Shown: positions 7,661 to 15,557, numbered from the stretch's first letter. The stretch: DNA of 64,000 nucleotides from Ardenticatenaceae bacterium (GCA_020634375.1 JACKBX010000002.1:558001-622000); one strand, 5' to 3'. The notes: generated by a model from the letters alone, not told the origin. Program-made: numbers and translations.

Positions 7661-7812
7661 ACTGTAATTCTACTACATGTAGTATGAAATATTCAAGGGG
7701 AAAAGACATTTCTCTAATAAATTGTCCCAGAAACGGTATCTTTGAAACGAGTTGCCCGTTTGGGAAGGTGGCTGTATTCTTCGCCACGGGATTAATATTT
7801 AGGGAGATATAA

Positions 7813-8211
7813 ATGCGTCCACCAATTGTGCAACAAGTAACATTTTTGTATACGACCGATTTGCAAGAAACGGCCGTTTTCTACGAATCCATCCTCGAAC
7901 TCCCTCTAGTGCTAGACCAGGGCAATTGCCGCATTTATGGCACAGGCAATGGGGCATTTCTTGGCTTTTGCCAACACCTTGCAGCAAACGATCCCGCCTC
8001 TGGGGTTATTCTCACACTGGTCAGCGAAGATGTAGATACCTGGTATGCATACCTCAAAGAAAAAGGGGTCACGTTCGAGCAACCACCCAAACAAAACGAA
8101 ACTTTTAATATTTATCACTGCCTCTTTCGTGACCCCAACGGTTACACAATTGAAATCCAGAAATTTTTAGACCCTGTTTGGCCGAAAGCCTGGCGAGGGC
8201 ACGACATATAA
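7813..8211 (+). CDS. VOC-family (glyoxalase/dioxygenase-like) protein
   Basis: A 132-residue single vicinal-oxygen-chelate protein. It has paired beta-alpha-beta-beta-beta modules: VTFLYTTDLQETAVFYESIL at residues 9-28, then GVILTLVSEDVDTWYAYLKE, and the C-terminal FRDPNGYTIEIQKF, where the Glu is a usual metal ligand. Members include glyoxalases, antibiotic-binding proteins and ring-cleaving enzymes; the substrate cannot be told here. The ribosome binding site AGGGAG is 6 bases before the ATG. It is followed after 21 bases by the lipoprotein hydrolase gene on the same strand. A palindrome copy encodes Glu-Thr-Ala-Val at residues 19-22. Confidence 0.8.
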   Translation: MRPPIVQQVTFLYTTDLQETAVFYESILELPLVLDQGNCRIYGTGNGAFLGFCQHLAANDPASGVILTLVSEDVDTWYAYLKEKGVTFEQPPKQNETFNIYHCLFRDPNGYTIEIQKFLDPVWPKAWRGHDI

Positions 8212-8232
8212 AGTTCAATAAAACAGGGCGAT

Positions 8233-9345
8233 ATGATGAAAGACGGCCGTTTCCCCCTCATTCTCCTTCTATTCACCATCTTGGTCGGAACCACCGCCTG
8301 CGTCCCCCTGGTCGCTTCCAGTTCACAAGTACCTTTGCCCACACGAATGCCGCTGGCAAACGTCCCCGAAATAACCACCTGGACACCACGCCCCACAATT
8401 GTGCTGCCCCCCACACTCACACCCCCATCCACCGCCACCCTCGCCGCACTGCCCACAGCAATACCGGCCATCACAACCACGCCAGACCCCTACACCGGGT
8501 ACACCGTCGCCGATTTGCGTGCTCGCAGTTACGGTGTTGGCGTGCTGGAAAACGCAAGCGTCATGGATGAAACACCCCTGTTTACCCGTTACCGCATCAC
8601 CTACCCCAGCGACGGCCTCACCATTTATGGATTTATGAACGTGCCTAAAAATGTGACTGGCCCGCTGCCAGTGGTGGTGCTGCTGCACGGCTTCGTCAAC
8701 CCGGCAGAGTACAACACGAAGGGCTACACCACGCCGCACGCGGACTTCCTCGCTGAAAACGGCTACCTCGTCATTCACCCAAACTACCGCAATTACCCGC
8801 CCTCTGACATTGGCTCCAACGATTTTCGTGCCGGGTTTGCCATTGATGTACTGAACCTCATCGCTCTGGTGCAAAAGCAAGGAGGGCAGCCCGGCCCACT
8901 GCAATTGGCTGATCCGACCGACATCAGCCTGTGGGGGCACAGCATGGGCGGCGGCATTGCCCTGCGCGTGCTAGTAGTAAACCCAGATGTGCGCGCCGCC
9001 GTGTTGTACGGCTCAATGAGCGCAGATGAATACAAGAATTTTCAAGCGATTTTTGCTTGGACGGACGGCCGTTCCGGTCAAGAAGAACTCGCCATTCCCC
9101 CCGCAGACATGGCCCGCATCGCTCCCATCAACTACTTAAATAACATCACCGCCGCCATCAGCATTCATCACGGCACGGCCGATCAACAAGTCCCAATCAG
9201 TTGGTCAGTAGAGCTATGCCAGAAACTGCGTGAATTAGGCAAAAACGTCGCCTGTTACACTTATGATGATCAGCCCCACTACTTTTGGGGCACGCAAGAC
9301 GATCTATTCCGGCAGCGTGTATTAGACTTTTTTGAGCAAAATTAA
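8233..9345 (+). CDS. Alpha/beta-hydrolase lipoprotein (dipeptidyl-peptidase-like)
   Basis: A 370-residue predicted lipoprotein. A hydrophobic signal (residues 8-22) ends in a lipobox-like TTAC with Cys23, followed by a Thr/Pro-rich linker to about residue 85. The catalytic domain shows the nucleophile elbow GHSMGGG (Ser near 237), the strand PLPVVVLLHGFVNPAEY with the oxyanion hole, and DQPHYFWG near residue 350 with the probable catalytic His. The family covers secreted acyl-aminoacyl peptidases and esterases; I cannot separate these. It is anchored outside the membrane. The next gene starts 10 bases downstream, so the two are probably co-transcribed. Confidence 0.8.
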   Translation: MMKDGRFPLILLLFTILVGTTACVPLVASSSQVPLPTRMPLANVPEITTWTPRPTIVLPPTLTPPSTATLAALPTAIPAITTTPDPYTGYTVADLRARSYGVGVLENASVMDETPLFTRYRITYPSDGLTIYGFMNVPKNVTGPLPVVVLLHGFVNPAEYNTKGYTTPHADFLAENGYLVIHPNYRNYPPSDIGSNDFRAGFAIDVLNLIALVQKQGGQPGPLQLADPTDISLWGHSMGGGIALRVLVVNPDVRAAVLYGSMSADEYKNFQAIFAWTDGRSGQEELAIPPADMARIAPINYLNNITAAISIHHGTADQQVPISWSVELCQKLRELGKNVACYTYDDQPHYFWGTQDDLFRQRVLDFFEQN

Positions 9346-9355
9346 GGAGATGAAA

Positions 9356-11107
9356 ATGTCCAGGACGCGAGTTATCTTTGCAGCAATTATTTTGGTAACA
9401 GTTTGCGCCATTAGTGGCATTGCACTGGTGCAGTTTTTTAATGGCCGGGGCGAAGGCGGCGTATTGGGCGAAGAAAATGGGCAACCAACGGCCGTTCCCG
9501 AAGGAACCGTCCTTGTTACCCTGGCTTCCTCCAATACCAAGCAAAATTGGCTAGATCAAGTCGTCGCCAACTTCAATGCGGCGGGCAAAACAACCGCCTC
9601 CGGTGCGGCCATTGTTGTCGAGGTCAGTCACGTCACCTCTGGCGGTTCACTGACAGCCATTTTGGATGGCACGTCTCAGCCGGTGGCCTGGAGTCCCGGC
9701 GATTCATCATGGGTAGACCAGGCCAACGAAGCATGGCAGCAGCGGGTGAACAAGCCCATTGCCAGCGAAACCTGTCAGCCCACTATTTATGCCCCGCTTG
9801 GGTTTGCCATGTGGCGGCCCATGGCCGAGCAGCTTGGCTGGCCGGACACGCCCATTGGCTGGGATACCATTGTGGAACTGGCATCTGATCCGGAGGGATG
9901 GGCCAGCTACGGCCGTCCCGAATGGGGCCAATTCCGCTTTGGGCATTCCCACCCAGCCTACGCCAACTCCGGCCTGCTCTCCATGACCGGTTTTGTCTAC
10001 GGCATCGCGGGCAAGACAGAAAACCTGACTGCCGCCGATGTGTACAGCGACGCCGTGCAATCTGCCATGCGTGAATTGGAGCAAAATACATCGAAATACG
10101 GCCGTCAATCTCCTGCCATTTTGGATGCGATGGCCCGCGAAGGGACAAGCTACCTGCACGCCGCCGCCGTGCCCGAAGCAGATGTGCTGCGCTTCAACAT
10201 TGAGCGCGGCGACGAGTTAACATTTCCGTTGGTCTTCATCTTCCCTGCTGGCGGCACGATTTGGGCCGACCATCCCTACTGTATTTTGGACAACGCCGAT
10301 TGGGTGAGCGACGAGGAGGCCGAGGCTGCGGCCATTTTCCGTGACTATTTACTGGCAAAAGAGCAGCAGGCATTGGCGATTGATAATTATTTACGGCCGT
10401 TAGACACCAGCATCGCCCTGCACACCCCCATCAGCCTGGAAAATGGCACAGACCCCCGCGTGACGCCAGCCACCGTGCCGCCGCTGCCCAGTCCCAACGC
10501 CGACATCAGCGCCGCCGTCATTGACGTGTTCACCATCAACAAGCGCAAAGCCACCATTCTGCTCGTCATTGACGTATCTGGCAGCATGGAGGGGGAGAAG
10601 ATTCGCACGGCACGCACAGCAACGGTCGAATTCCTCAGCCGCCTCAACCCCGATGACGAAGTGGGGGTGATGATTTTTAATGATGTAGTCACAGCCATAG
10701 AATCGCCTGCCCGCGTAGGCGATGTGGTCGAAGGATTAACCGGGCGTGTGAATGGCTTGCTGGCAAATGGCAACACCGCTCTTTATGAAGGAGTGTGCCA
10801 GGCAGTAGACATGCTGAACAAATCACAGCAAACCGACACTGCCGCCGGTGAGTCACGGCTTTATGGCATCGTGCTGCTGTCTGATGGTGAGGATACAGTA
10901 GGCCGCGTGACGGAAAACCAGATGTTCGCCACCTGCCTGCCCGCCAACGCCGAAGCCGACGGCATCAAGATATTCCCCATTGCCTTTGGCGCAGACGCAG
11001 ACGAAGCGGTACTAACGCGCATCGCTGACGTAACTGGCGGGCGTATGTTCACCGCTGACCCCACGTCCATCAGCAATATTTACATCTCTATTTCGGCAGA
11101 GCAATAG
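9356..11107 (+). CDS. Membrane-anchored VWA protein with solute-binding-like domain
   Basis: A 583-residue extracytoplasmic protein. An N-terminal signal anchor (VIFAAIILVTVCAISGIALV) is followed at about residues 45-370 by a region resembling periplasmic solute-binding proteins (LASSNTKQNWLDQVVANFNA; FAMWRPMAEQLGWPDTPIGW). A von Willebrand factor A domain begins near residue 400 with the metal-site motif DVSGSMEG. I chose the ATG at 9356 because AAGGAG lies 6 bases before it; an ATG at 9350 and a TTG at 9332 are in frame upstream. The combination suggests a substrate-binding or adhesion role at the cell surface. Ligand and partner are unknown. Confidence 0.78.
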   Translation: MSRTRVIFAAIILVTVCAISGIALVQFFNGRGEGGVLGEENGQPTAVPEGTVLVTLASSNTKQNWLDQVVANFNAAGKTTASGAAIVVEVSHVTSGGSLTAILDGTSQPVAWSPGDSSWVDQANEAWQQRVNKPIASETCQPTIYAPLGFAMWRPMAEQLGWPDTPIGWDTIVELASDPEGWASYGRPEWGQFRFGHSHPAYANSGLLSMTGFVYGIAGKTENLTAADVYSDAVQSAMRELEQNTSKYGRQSPAILDAMAREGTSYLHAAAVPEADVLRFNIERGDELTFPLVFIFPAGGTIWADHPYCILDNADWVSDEEAEAAAIFRDYLLAKEQQALAIDNYLRPLDTSIALHTPISLENGTDPRVTPATVPPLPSPNADISAAVIDVFTINKRKATILLVIDVSGSMEGEKIRTARTATVEFLSRLNPDDEVGVMIFNDVVTAIESPARVGDVVEGLTGRVNGLLANGNTALYEGVCQAVDMLNKSQQTDTAAGESRLYGIVLLSDGEDTVGRVTENQMFATCLPANAEADGIKIFPIAFGADADEAVLTRIADVTGGRMFTADPTSISNIYISISAEQ

Positions 11108-11133
11108 TTGGTAGCTGGTTGTTGGTTTTGCTC

Positions 11134-11180
11134 GGCGGGGAGGCTTTAGCCGATTGTGTCTCGGCTAAAGCCTCCCCGCC
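11134..11180. terminator. Perfect 20-bp inverted repeat between convergent genes
   Basis: The arm at 11134-11153 (starting GGCGGGGAGGC) is exactly complementary to 11161-11180, around a 7-base loop. It sits between the convergent VWA and MFS genes and would fold into a very stable hairpin from either strand. No T-run follows, so it may block transcription in both directions or be a mobile palindromic repeat. Confidence 0.65.
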
Positions 11181-11190
11181 ACTCTTCACT

Positions 11191-12507
11191 CTATGCAGTT
11201 TGCCAGTCGTGGTCTGGGAGGCGCGTTTCTATCTCGCGCACGTCAGCCGTCAGATAACCGCTGAGACTCATCAGGCAGCCGAGTACGGCCGTTCCCACAA
11301 ACATCAACCCCATACCTGCACCCGGCCCCGTGCCCACCAGCCAGCCCAGCGCATCTGCTAACGCGCCGCCGGGCATCATCACCGGTTCAAACAGGTGGTC
11401 GGCCAACGGCCCTGCCAACAAATAGCCTACCGGCATGGCTGCCGTTTGCAGCGCACCCTGCACGGCAAAAACGCGGCCCTGCATCTCCAGCGGCACTTTA
11501 GCCTGCCAAATAGCGCGGTAAGAGCCAACCAGCAGCGGAATGAAAAAGGAGGAGACGGCCGCCGCCATCAGCCACACCGGCAAGCTGCGCCCAATGGCAA
11601 ACAGAAAGTCGCCAAAAAGGAAGGAAACGGCCGTAAACCCCAATGCTCCGTGAATTTTACGACGCGGCCCACCCCACACACTCATCACCAACCCGCCAAC
11701 CAATGCCGCCGCACCCAGCGTACCTTGCACACTCGCCAGCGCCATTTCGCTGCCGCCAGAACGGGCCAAAATCATGGGCGGCAAAATGGCAAAATAAGTG
11801 AGGGCGGCGAAAAGGTTGATACCCACCCAAGTTATCAGCAGCCCTAGCAGCCCGCGCCGTGCGGTAATAAAGCGCAGCCCGGCGGTCACTTCTTGCCAGA
11901 ATGGCTCGCTTTCCTCGGTGGATTTGGGTTTGTGATTATGCGGTAATCGCACCACAAACAGGGTGAGCATCGCTACCAAAAAGGTGGTCACGTCAAAGAG
12001 CATCACGCCATCAATGCCAACGAGAGTCACAAATAATCCCGCACTGAGAGGAGCAATGATTTCAGCAGCGGCATTTGCAGTGGAACGCAGGCCGTTGATA
12101 CGGCCGTACTGCGCTTTTGATACAAGTGTGGTGGACACGGCCGTATACGCCGGTAATTGAAACGCTTCAAACAACCCGGCCAACGCCTGGGCCACATACA
12201 AATGCCAGATTTGCAGCCCATCAGCCTGATACAAAATCAGCAGGCCAATCGTCATGAATCCAGCCCCCATGTCTGCCAGAATCATAACCCACCGCCGGTC
12301 ATAGCGATCTACCACCACACCTGCCAATGGGCTGACCAGCACGTAGGGTACAAATGAGAAGAAGCCTAACAGAGCAACGGCCGTTGCCTGCCCTGTTTGT
12401 TGATATGTCCAGATAAGCAGCGCAAAACGGGTCATCGCCGTGCCGATAAGCGAAACTAACTGCCCAAACCAGATAATGAAAAAAGTACGCATTCCGTTGT
12501 GTTTCAT
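11191..12507 (-). CDS. MFS transporter, probable drug exporter
   Basis: A 438-residue protein with 12 predicted membrane helices of the major facilitator superfamily. The loop between helices 2 and 3 carries SPLAGVVVDRYDRRWVMILA, the usual MFS motif A region. Similarity is to the exporter subgroup that includes EntS and the macrolide pumps (MefA-like); the substrate is inferred only at the level of drug or siderophore export. Its leader contains a promoter, a 34-codon reading frame, a competing hairpin and an intrinsic terminator, which suggests induction by translation stress. The start ATG at 12507 is preceded by GTGAGTACTT, a weak ribosome binding site. Confidence 0.85.
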   Translation of the reverse strand: MKHNGMRTFFIIWFGQLVSLIGTAMTRFALLIWTYQQTGQATAVALLGFFSFVPYVLVSPLAGVVVDRYDRRWVMILADMGAGFMTIGLLILYQADGLQIWHLYVAQALAGLFEAFQLPAYTAVSTTLVSKAQYGRINGLRSTANAAAEIIAPLSAGLFVTLVGIDGVMLFDVTTFLVAMLTLFVVRLPHNHKPKSTEESEPFWQEVTAGLRFITARRGLLGLLITWVGINLFAALTYFAILPPMILARSGGSEMALASVQGTLGAAALVGGLVMSVWGGPRRKIHGALGFTAVSFLFGDFLFAIGRSLPVWLMAAAVSSFFIPLLVGSYRAIWQAKVPLEMQGRVFAVQGALQTAAMPVGYLLAGPLADHLFEPVMMPGGALADALGWLVGTGPGAGMGLMFVGTAVLGCLMSLSGYLTADVREIETRLPDHDWQTA

Positions 12508-12549
12508 AAGTACTCACTTTGTTGTTAATTACTCAAGCCAGCCACGCAT

Positions 12550-12585
12550 AAAAAAAGCCACGACACAGAGCGTGTGCGTGGCTTC
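12550..12585 (-). terminator. Attenuator-type terminator before the MFS gene
   Basis: On the minus strand AGCCACGCACACGCTC pairs with GTGTCGTGGCT, with one bulge, followed by seven T. It lies about 45 bases before the MFS start and 28 bases after a short reading frame. The end of that frame (GTGTGCCTGGC) can pair with the 5' arm (GCCACGCACAC) at all positions but one, giving a competing antiterminator. It may also simply terminate the paa operon. Confidence 0.75.
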
Positions 12586-12612
12586 AAATGCAATACAGGG
12601 TTGACATAAAAA

Positions 12613-12717
12613 TCAGTCGCCAGGCACACTCCTTCCACAGCAGACCAATTCCTGCATCTGAATTTGCATGATCAGGCAAAAGCCTTTTTCGTCGTGGGTG
12701 GCGTTTCCAATCATCAT
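12613..12717 (-). CDS. Putative 34-aa leader peptide of the MFS gene
   Basis: A minus-strand frame starting ATG ATG at 12717 and ending TGA at 12613 encodes 34 residues, beginning MMIGNATHDEKGFC and ending CCGRSVPGD. A -10 box TAAAAT lies about 9 bases upstream, so the transcript would be nearly leaderless. The last codons form one arm of an antiterminator against the downstream terminator. A ribosome that completes the peptide would hide that arm, and one stalled earlier would leave it free. I have no conservation data, so the peptide is a hypothesis built on its position. Confidence 0.45.
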   Translation of the reverse strand: MMIGNATHDEKGFCLIMQIQMQELVCCGRSVPGD

Positions 12718-12740
12718 GATGGCCTATTTTAACACAACCA

Positions 12741-13241
12741 TTACAAAGGTTTAAACTGCTCAAACGGCTGCTGGCAGTCATTGCAGTAATGGATGGCGCG
12801 GCACAGTGTGGGGCCAAACTCATTTTTTACAGTCGTGTTGAGAGAATCGCAATAAGGGCAAGGGACAGGATCAAAGAAGGTGACGACCACATTGCCACCG
12901 TGCCGCTGCGGTGGAGCCAGGCCAAAGGCCTTGAGTTTGCGCCGCCCTTCATTGCTAATCCAGTCGCTGCTCCAGGGCGGATGCAGCGTTGTCTCGACAA
13001 TGACGGTGGGGCAACCCAACGCTTGCAGCCGGGTGATGATGTCTTGCTTCATCACATGCAGGGCGGGGCAGCCAGAAAATGTGGGCGTAATAGTGACGGT
13101 AACGGCCGTTTCCCCCACCAGCACCTCGCGCACAATCCCCATCTCCACCAAAGACACCACCGGTATCTCCGGGTCCACCACATCAGCCAACGCCGCCCAA
13201 ATCGTCTTTTCATCCATCATTCCGCGTTCACCATTCGGCAT
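12741..13241 (-). CDS. paaD: Phenylacetyl-CoA epoxidase subunit PaaD
   Basis: A 166-residue protein with an N-terminal MIP18/DUF59 domain (DVVDPEIPVVSLVEMGIVRE) and a C-terminal Cys-rich part (PCPYCDS, then TLCRAIHYCNDC) that should bind metal or an iron-sulfur cluster. PaaD is the accessory subunit thought to help cluster or metal assembly of the PaaABC(E) epoxidase, which converts phenylacetyl-CoA to its ring-1,2-epoxide. The start may be the MMDEK ATG at 13220 instead; the first seven residues derive from a heptamer-like repeat overlapping the end of paaC. It is the last gene of the operon; no paaE reductase follows. Confidence 0.88.
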   Translation of the reverse strand: MPNGERGMMDEKTIWAALADVVDPEIPVVSLVEMGIVREVLVGETAVTVTITPTFSGCPALHVMKQDIITRLQALGCPTVIVETTLHPPWSSDWISNEGRRKLKAFGLAPPQRHGGNVVVTFFDPVPCPYCDSLNTTVKNEFGPTLCRAIHYCNDCQQPFEQFKPL

Positions 13242-13249
13242 TCGGTTCC
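13210..13249. repeat. Degenerate heptamer repeat at the paaC/paaD junction
   Basis: Units of 7 bases such as TCATTCC, GCGTTCA, CCATTCG and GCATTCG span the junction. They encode the last residues of PaaC (PNAEW) and the alternative N-terminus of PaaD. Confidence 0.5.
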
Positions 13250-13974
13250 AGTCTGGCTACCTTTTGTAAATCAGCCAGCAGTGGCGCAAGATGTTCGCTA
13301 TGCGCAGCGCGATTGGTGGCGGGCGGTGTGTCGTCGGCGGGAATGGTGAGAGAGCAAGTGGTGAGGAACGGCCGTACCACATCCAACCACGCCGCTTTCC
13401 ACTGTGCTGAAGAAGGAATCACCCCCGCCTGAACCAGTTCTTCCTCTCCGGGCAAAGGTACAAACAACTGCTGGGCCAGCGGCCAAAGCGTGTCCAGTGC
13501 AGTTTGTGTGCGGCGATGGCTTTCCTCCGTCCCCAACCCCAACCGTTTCAGCCAGGCACTGGTATGGCGATAATGGTACAGCTCTTCGTTACGCATTTTG
13601 ACGGCCGTTTCTGCCAACGGCGTATAGGCGCTTTCCGTCAGCCGCGCCAACAGCGTCATCTCCGCCGCATCAAACAAATATTGCCGCAGCATAGTAAAGG
13701 CCCAATCACCACACGGGTACTCCACCATCTGCACATGACGGAACGCATCCGCCTCGCGCAAAAACACGAGCGCGTCCGGGTCATCACCTGTAAGCGCACA
13801 ATAAAGGTTATAAAACAGTGTCGCGTGCCCCAACTCATCCTGAGCCATATTTGCCAGGGCAATGTCCTCTTCCAAAATAGGCGCGTGACCGATCCATTCG
13901 CTGTTGCGATGGGACAAAATCATCTGGTCATCGGCCAGAGCAAGCAGGTAGGGTTGTAGAGTGAGTATATTCAT
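13228..13974 (-). CDS. paaC: Phenylacetyl-CoA epoxidase subunit PaaC
   Basis: A 248-residue structural subunit of the ring-1,2-epoxidase, a ferritin-like four-helix protein that pairs with PaaA. Helix motifs MAQDELGHATLFYNLY (residues 43-58) and VKMRNEELYHYRHTSAWL are where diiron ligands sit in this fold; in the family PaaC binds no functional diiron centre and stabilises PaaA. The final residues are encoded by a 7-base repeat and overlap the start of paaD. It lies 49 bases downstream of paaB across a palindromic heptamer repeat. Length is normal. Confidence 0.9.
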   Translation of the reverse strand: MNILTLQPYLLALADDQMILSHRNSEWIGHAPILEEDIALANMAQDELGHATLFYNLYCALTGDDPDALVFLREADAFRHVQMVEYPCGDWAFTMLRQYLFDAAEMTLLARLTESAYTPLAETAVKMRNEELYHYRHTSAWLKRLGLGTEESHRRTQTALDTLWPLAQQLFVPLPGEEELVQAGVIPSSAQWKAAWLDVVRPFLTTCSLTIPADDTPPATNRAAHSEHLAPLLADLQKVARLEPNAEW

Positions 13975-13986
13975 GGGAGTGAGTCC

Positions 13987-14046
13987 GTGAAACGTGAAGC
14001 GTAAAACGTGAAAAGAAGTCCATCACGTTTCACGTTTCACGTTCTT
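13987..14046. repeat. Inverted heptamer repeat (GTGAAAC family) between paaB and paaC
   Basis: Forward units GTGAAAC, GTGAAGC, GTAAAAC, GTGAAAA face reverse units CACGTTT, CACGTTT, CACGTTC, so the element can fold into a hairpin. It encodes the Lys/Arg-rich end of PaaB (RKNVKRET). Near-copies occur at 47288, 53291, 53900 and 57466. Confidence 0.8.
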
Positions 14047-14574
14047 CCTCGTTGGGCCAACAAACCCATAGGAGCTTTGCTGGCGATAGGTTTTATCTGC
14101 GGCAGGGGCAAAATGGCTGGCCTGATCATCTGGGTCGCTGCGGGTAATGGCGCTTTCGGGCACAACCCACCAGACCCAGACATTCTCGGCATCGAATTCA
14201 GCATTGGCAACGGCCGTTGCCAATGCTTCTTGCGCCGTAACGGCCGTAATCACGCCCACATGTGTCACAAACGTCATCGAGCGCCGCTGCGAAGTCTTGG
14301 TGAAAATGAGAAACGGCCGTTCCTCACCCTCCCCAGTCTCAGATACCATTCGCCAACCGGGATTGGCGGCCATCTCTTCAGCCGTCATGCTCAAAATGGT
14401 GCTGGCCGGAGCCACCCACATGCTCACCGCTTTGGGACGACGAGCAAACACATCTCGCGCATTCAGCAGCGCCATCTCCGCATCAGGCGCATGAACCGAC
14501 CCCACTGCCTTATGGGGCTGATTCGGGCTATCTTGCTTGAATACCTCGTAACGAGGCCATTGTGTGTCAGACAT
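14023..14574 (-). CDS. paaB: Phenylacetyl-CoA epoxidase subunit PaaB, duplicated domain
   Basis: A 183-residue protein, about twice the usual PaaB length of some 95 residues. Two PaaB-like units are visible. The first has YEVFKQDSPNQPHKAVGSVH and ALLNARDVFARRP up to MWVAPASTI (residues 9-62). The second has FLIFTKTSQRRSMTFVTHVG and EALATAVANAEFD up to VWWVVPESAI (about 88-143). PaaB bridges PaaAC heterodimers in the epoxidase, so a tandem unit could alter oligomer geometry. The C-terminus PTRKNVKRET is encoded by a heptamer repeat and is probably unstructured. It lies between paaA and paaC on one strand. Confidence 0.85.
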   Translation of the reverse strand: MSDTQWPRYEVFKQDSPNQPHKAVGSVHAPDAEMALLNARDVFARRPKAVSMWVAPASTILSMTAEEMAANPGWRMVSETGEGEERPFLIFTKTSQRRSMTFVTHVGVITAVTAQEALATAVANAEFDAENVWVWWVVPESAITRSDPDDQASHFAPAADKTYRQQSSYGFVGPTRKNVKRET

Positions 14575-14597
14575 AAGAAATCAAAGTTTGCAAATTA

Positions 14598-15557
14598 TTA
14601 CTTGCCACTTGCGTACTTGCTACTTGCCACTTTTTCTGCGTAGGCCGCTACCGCTTCACGCACCCAACGGCCGTCATCATGTGCCTTTTGCCGCGCCGCC
14701 AACCGTTCTGCATTCATTGGGCCATTGCCACGCACTACCTGCCAGAATTCATCCCAGTTAATTGGGCCAATCTGCCAAGTTTTGCTTGTTTCATCAAACA
14801 GCAAATCCGGGTCAGGGATGGTCAAACCCAAGGCCAAGACTTCCGGGATTTCTTCATTAATAAACTCCTGGCGCAGATCATCATTGCTGCGGGTCTTGAT
14901 GCCCCAACGCATCAGCACCGGCGAATTCGGTGAATCGCTGTCATGCGGCCCAAACATCATCAGCATCGGCCACCACCAACGGTTCAAGCCATCTTGCACC
15001 ATCGCTTTTTGTGCATCGCTGCCGGTCGTCATGTACTTGACGATCATCTCCTTTCCCTGCTTGTAGTGGAAAGTCTCTTCCGCACAAATGCGCACCATCG
15101 CCCGCGAATAGGGGCCATAAGAGCACTGCGCCAGCATCGTCTGATTCTTGATCGCCGCGCCATCAACCAGCCAGCCAATCCAGGCCACATCCGCCCAGGC
15201 CAGCGTAGGATAGTTGAAGATGCTGGAATACTTCGCCCGACCAGCCAGCAAAGCATCTAGCATTTCCTCACGGCTAATGCCCAGCGTTTCGGCAGCGTGG
15301 TACAGATATTGGCCGTGTCCTGCTTCATCCTGCACCTTAGCCATCAGCACCATTTTGCGGCGTAGATTGGGCGCGTGTGGTATCCAGGCTCCCTCAGGCA
15401 GCATCCCCACCACCTCGCTGTGCGCGTGCTGTGAAATCATGCGGATAAGCTGGCGGCGGTATTCGTCAGGCATCCAATCGCCCGGCTCAATTTTCTCGCC
15501 ACGAGCGATGCGTTCTTCAAATTCTTGCAGCTTCTTTTCAGGGGCTGAGTCGATCAT
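14598..15557 (-). CDS. paaA: Phenylacetyl-CoA epoxidase catalytic subunit PaaA
   Basis: A 319-residue diiron oxygenase subunit that epoxidises the aromatic ring of phenylacetyl-CoA. The ligand motifs are intact: KVQDEAGHGQYLYHAAE in the first helix pair and RICAEETFHYKQGKEM in the second. It is the first gene of paaABCD and is transcribed divergently from a membrane-protein gene. The last residues (VASSKYASGK) come from 7-base repeats of the GTGGCAA type, so the native C-terminus was probably shorter. A TGACA-type palindrome about 100 bases upstream is a possible operator. No phenylacetate-CoA ligase or reductase gene is in the window. Confidence 0.92.
   Translation of the reverse strand: MIDSAPEKKLQEFEERIARGEKIEPGDWMPDEYRRQLIRMISQHAHSEVVGMLPEGAWIPHAPNLRRKMVLMAKVQDEAGHGQYLYHAAETLGISREEMLDALLAGRAKYSSIFNYPTLAWADVAWIGWLVDGAAIKNQTMLAQCSYGPYSRAMVRICAEETFHYKQGKEMIVKYMTTGSDAQKAMVQDGLNRWWWPMLMMFGPHDSDSPNSPVLMRWGIKTRSNDDLRQEFINEEIPEVLALGLTIPDPDLLFDETSKTWQIGPINWDEFWQVVRGNGPMNAERLAARQKAHDDGRWVREAVAAYAEKVASSKYASGK
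14600..14632. repeat. Heptamer repeat forming the end of paaA
   Basis: ACTTGCC, ACTTGCG, TACTTGCT, ACTTGCC units with a 7-base period (one unit of 8) span the last ten codons and the stop of paaA. Confidence 0.65.

Noticed and set aside
12584..12823. 79-codon minus-strand frame overlapping the MFS leader
   Set aside because: It overlaps the end of paaD in another frame and runs into the attenuator; the 34-codon frame has a better position.
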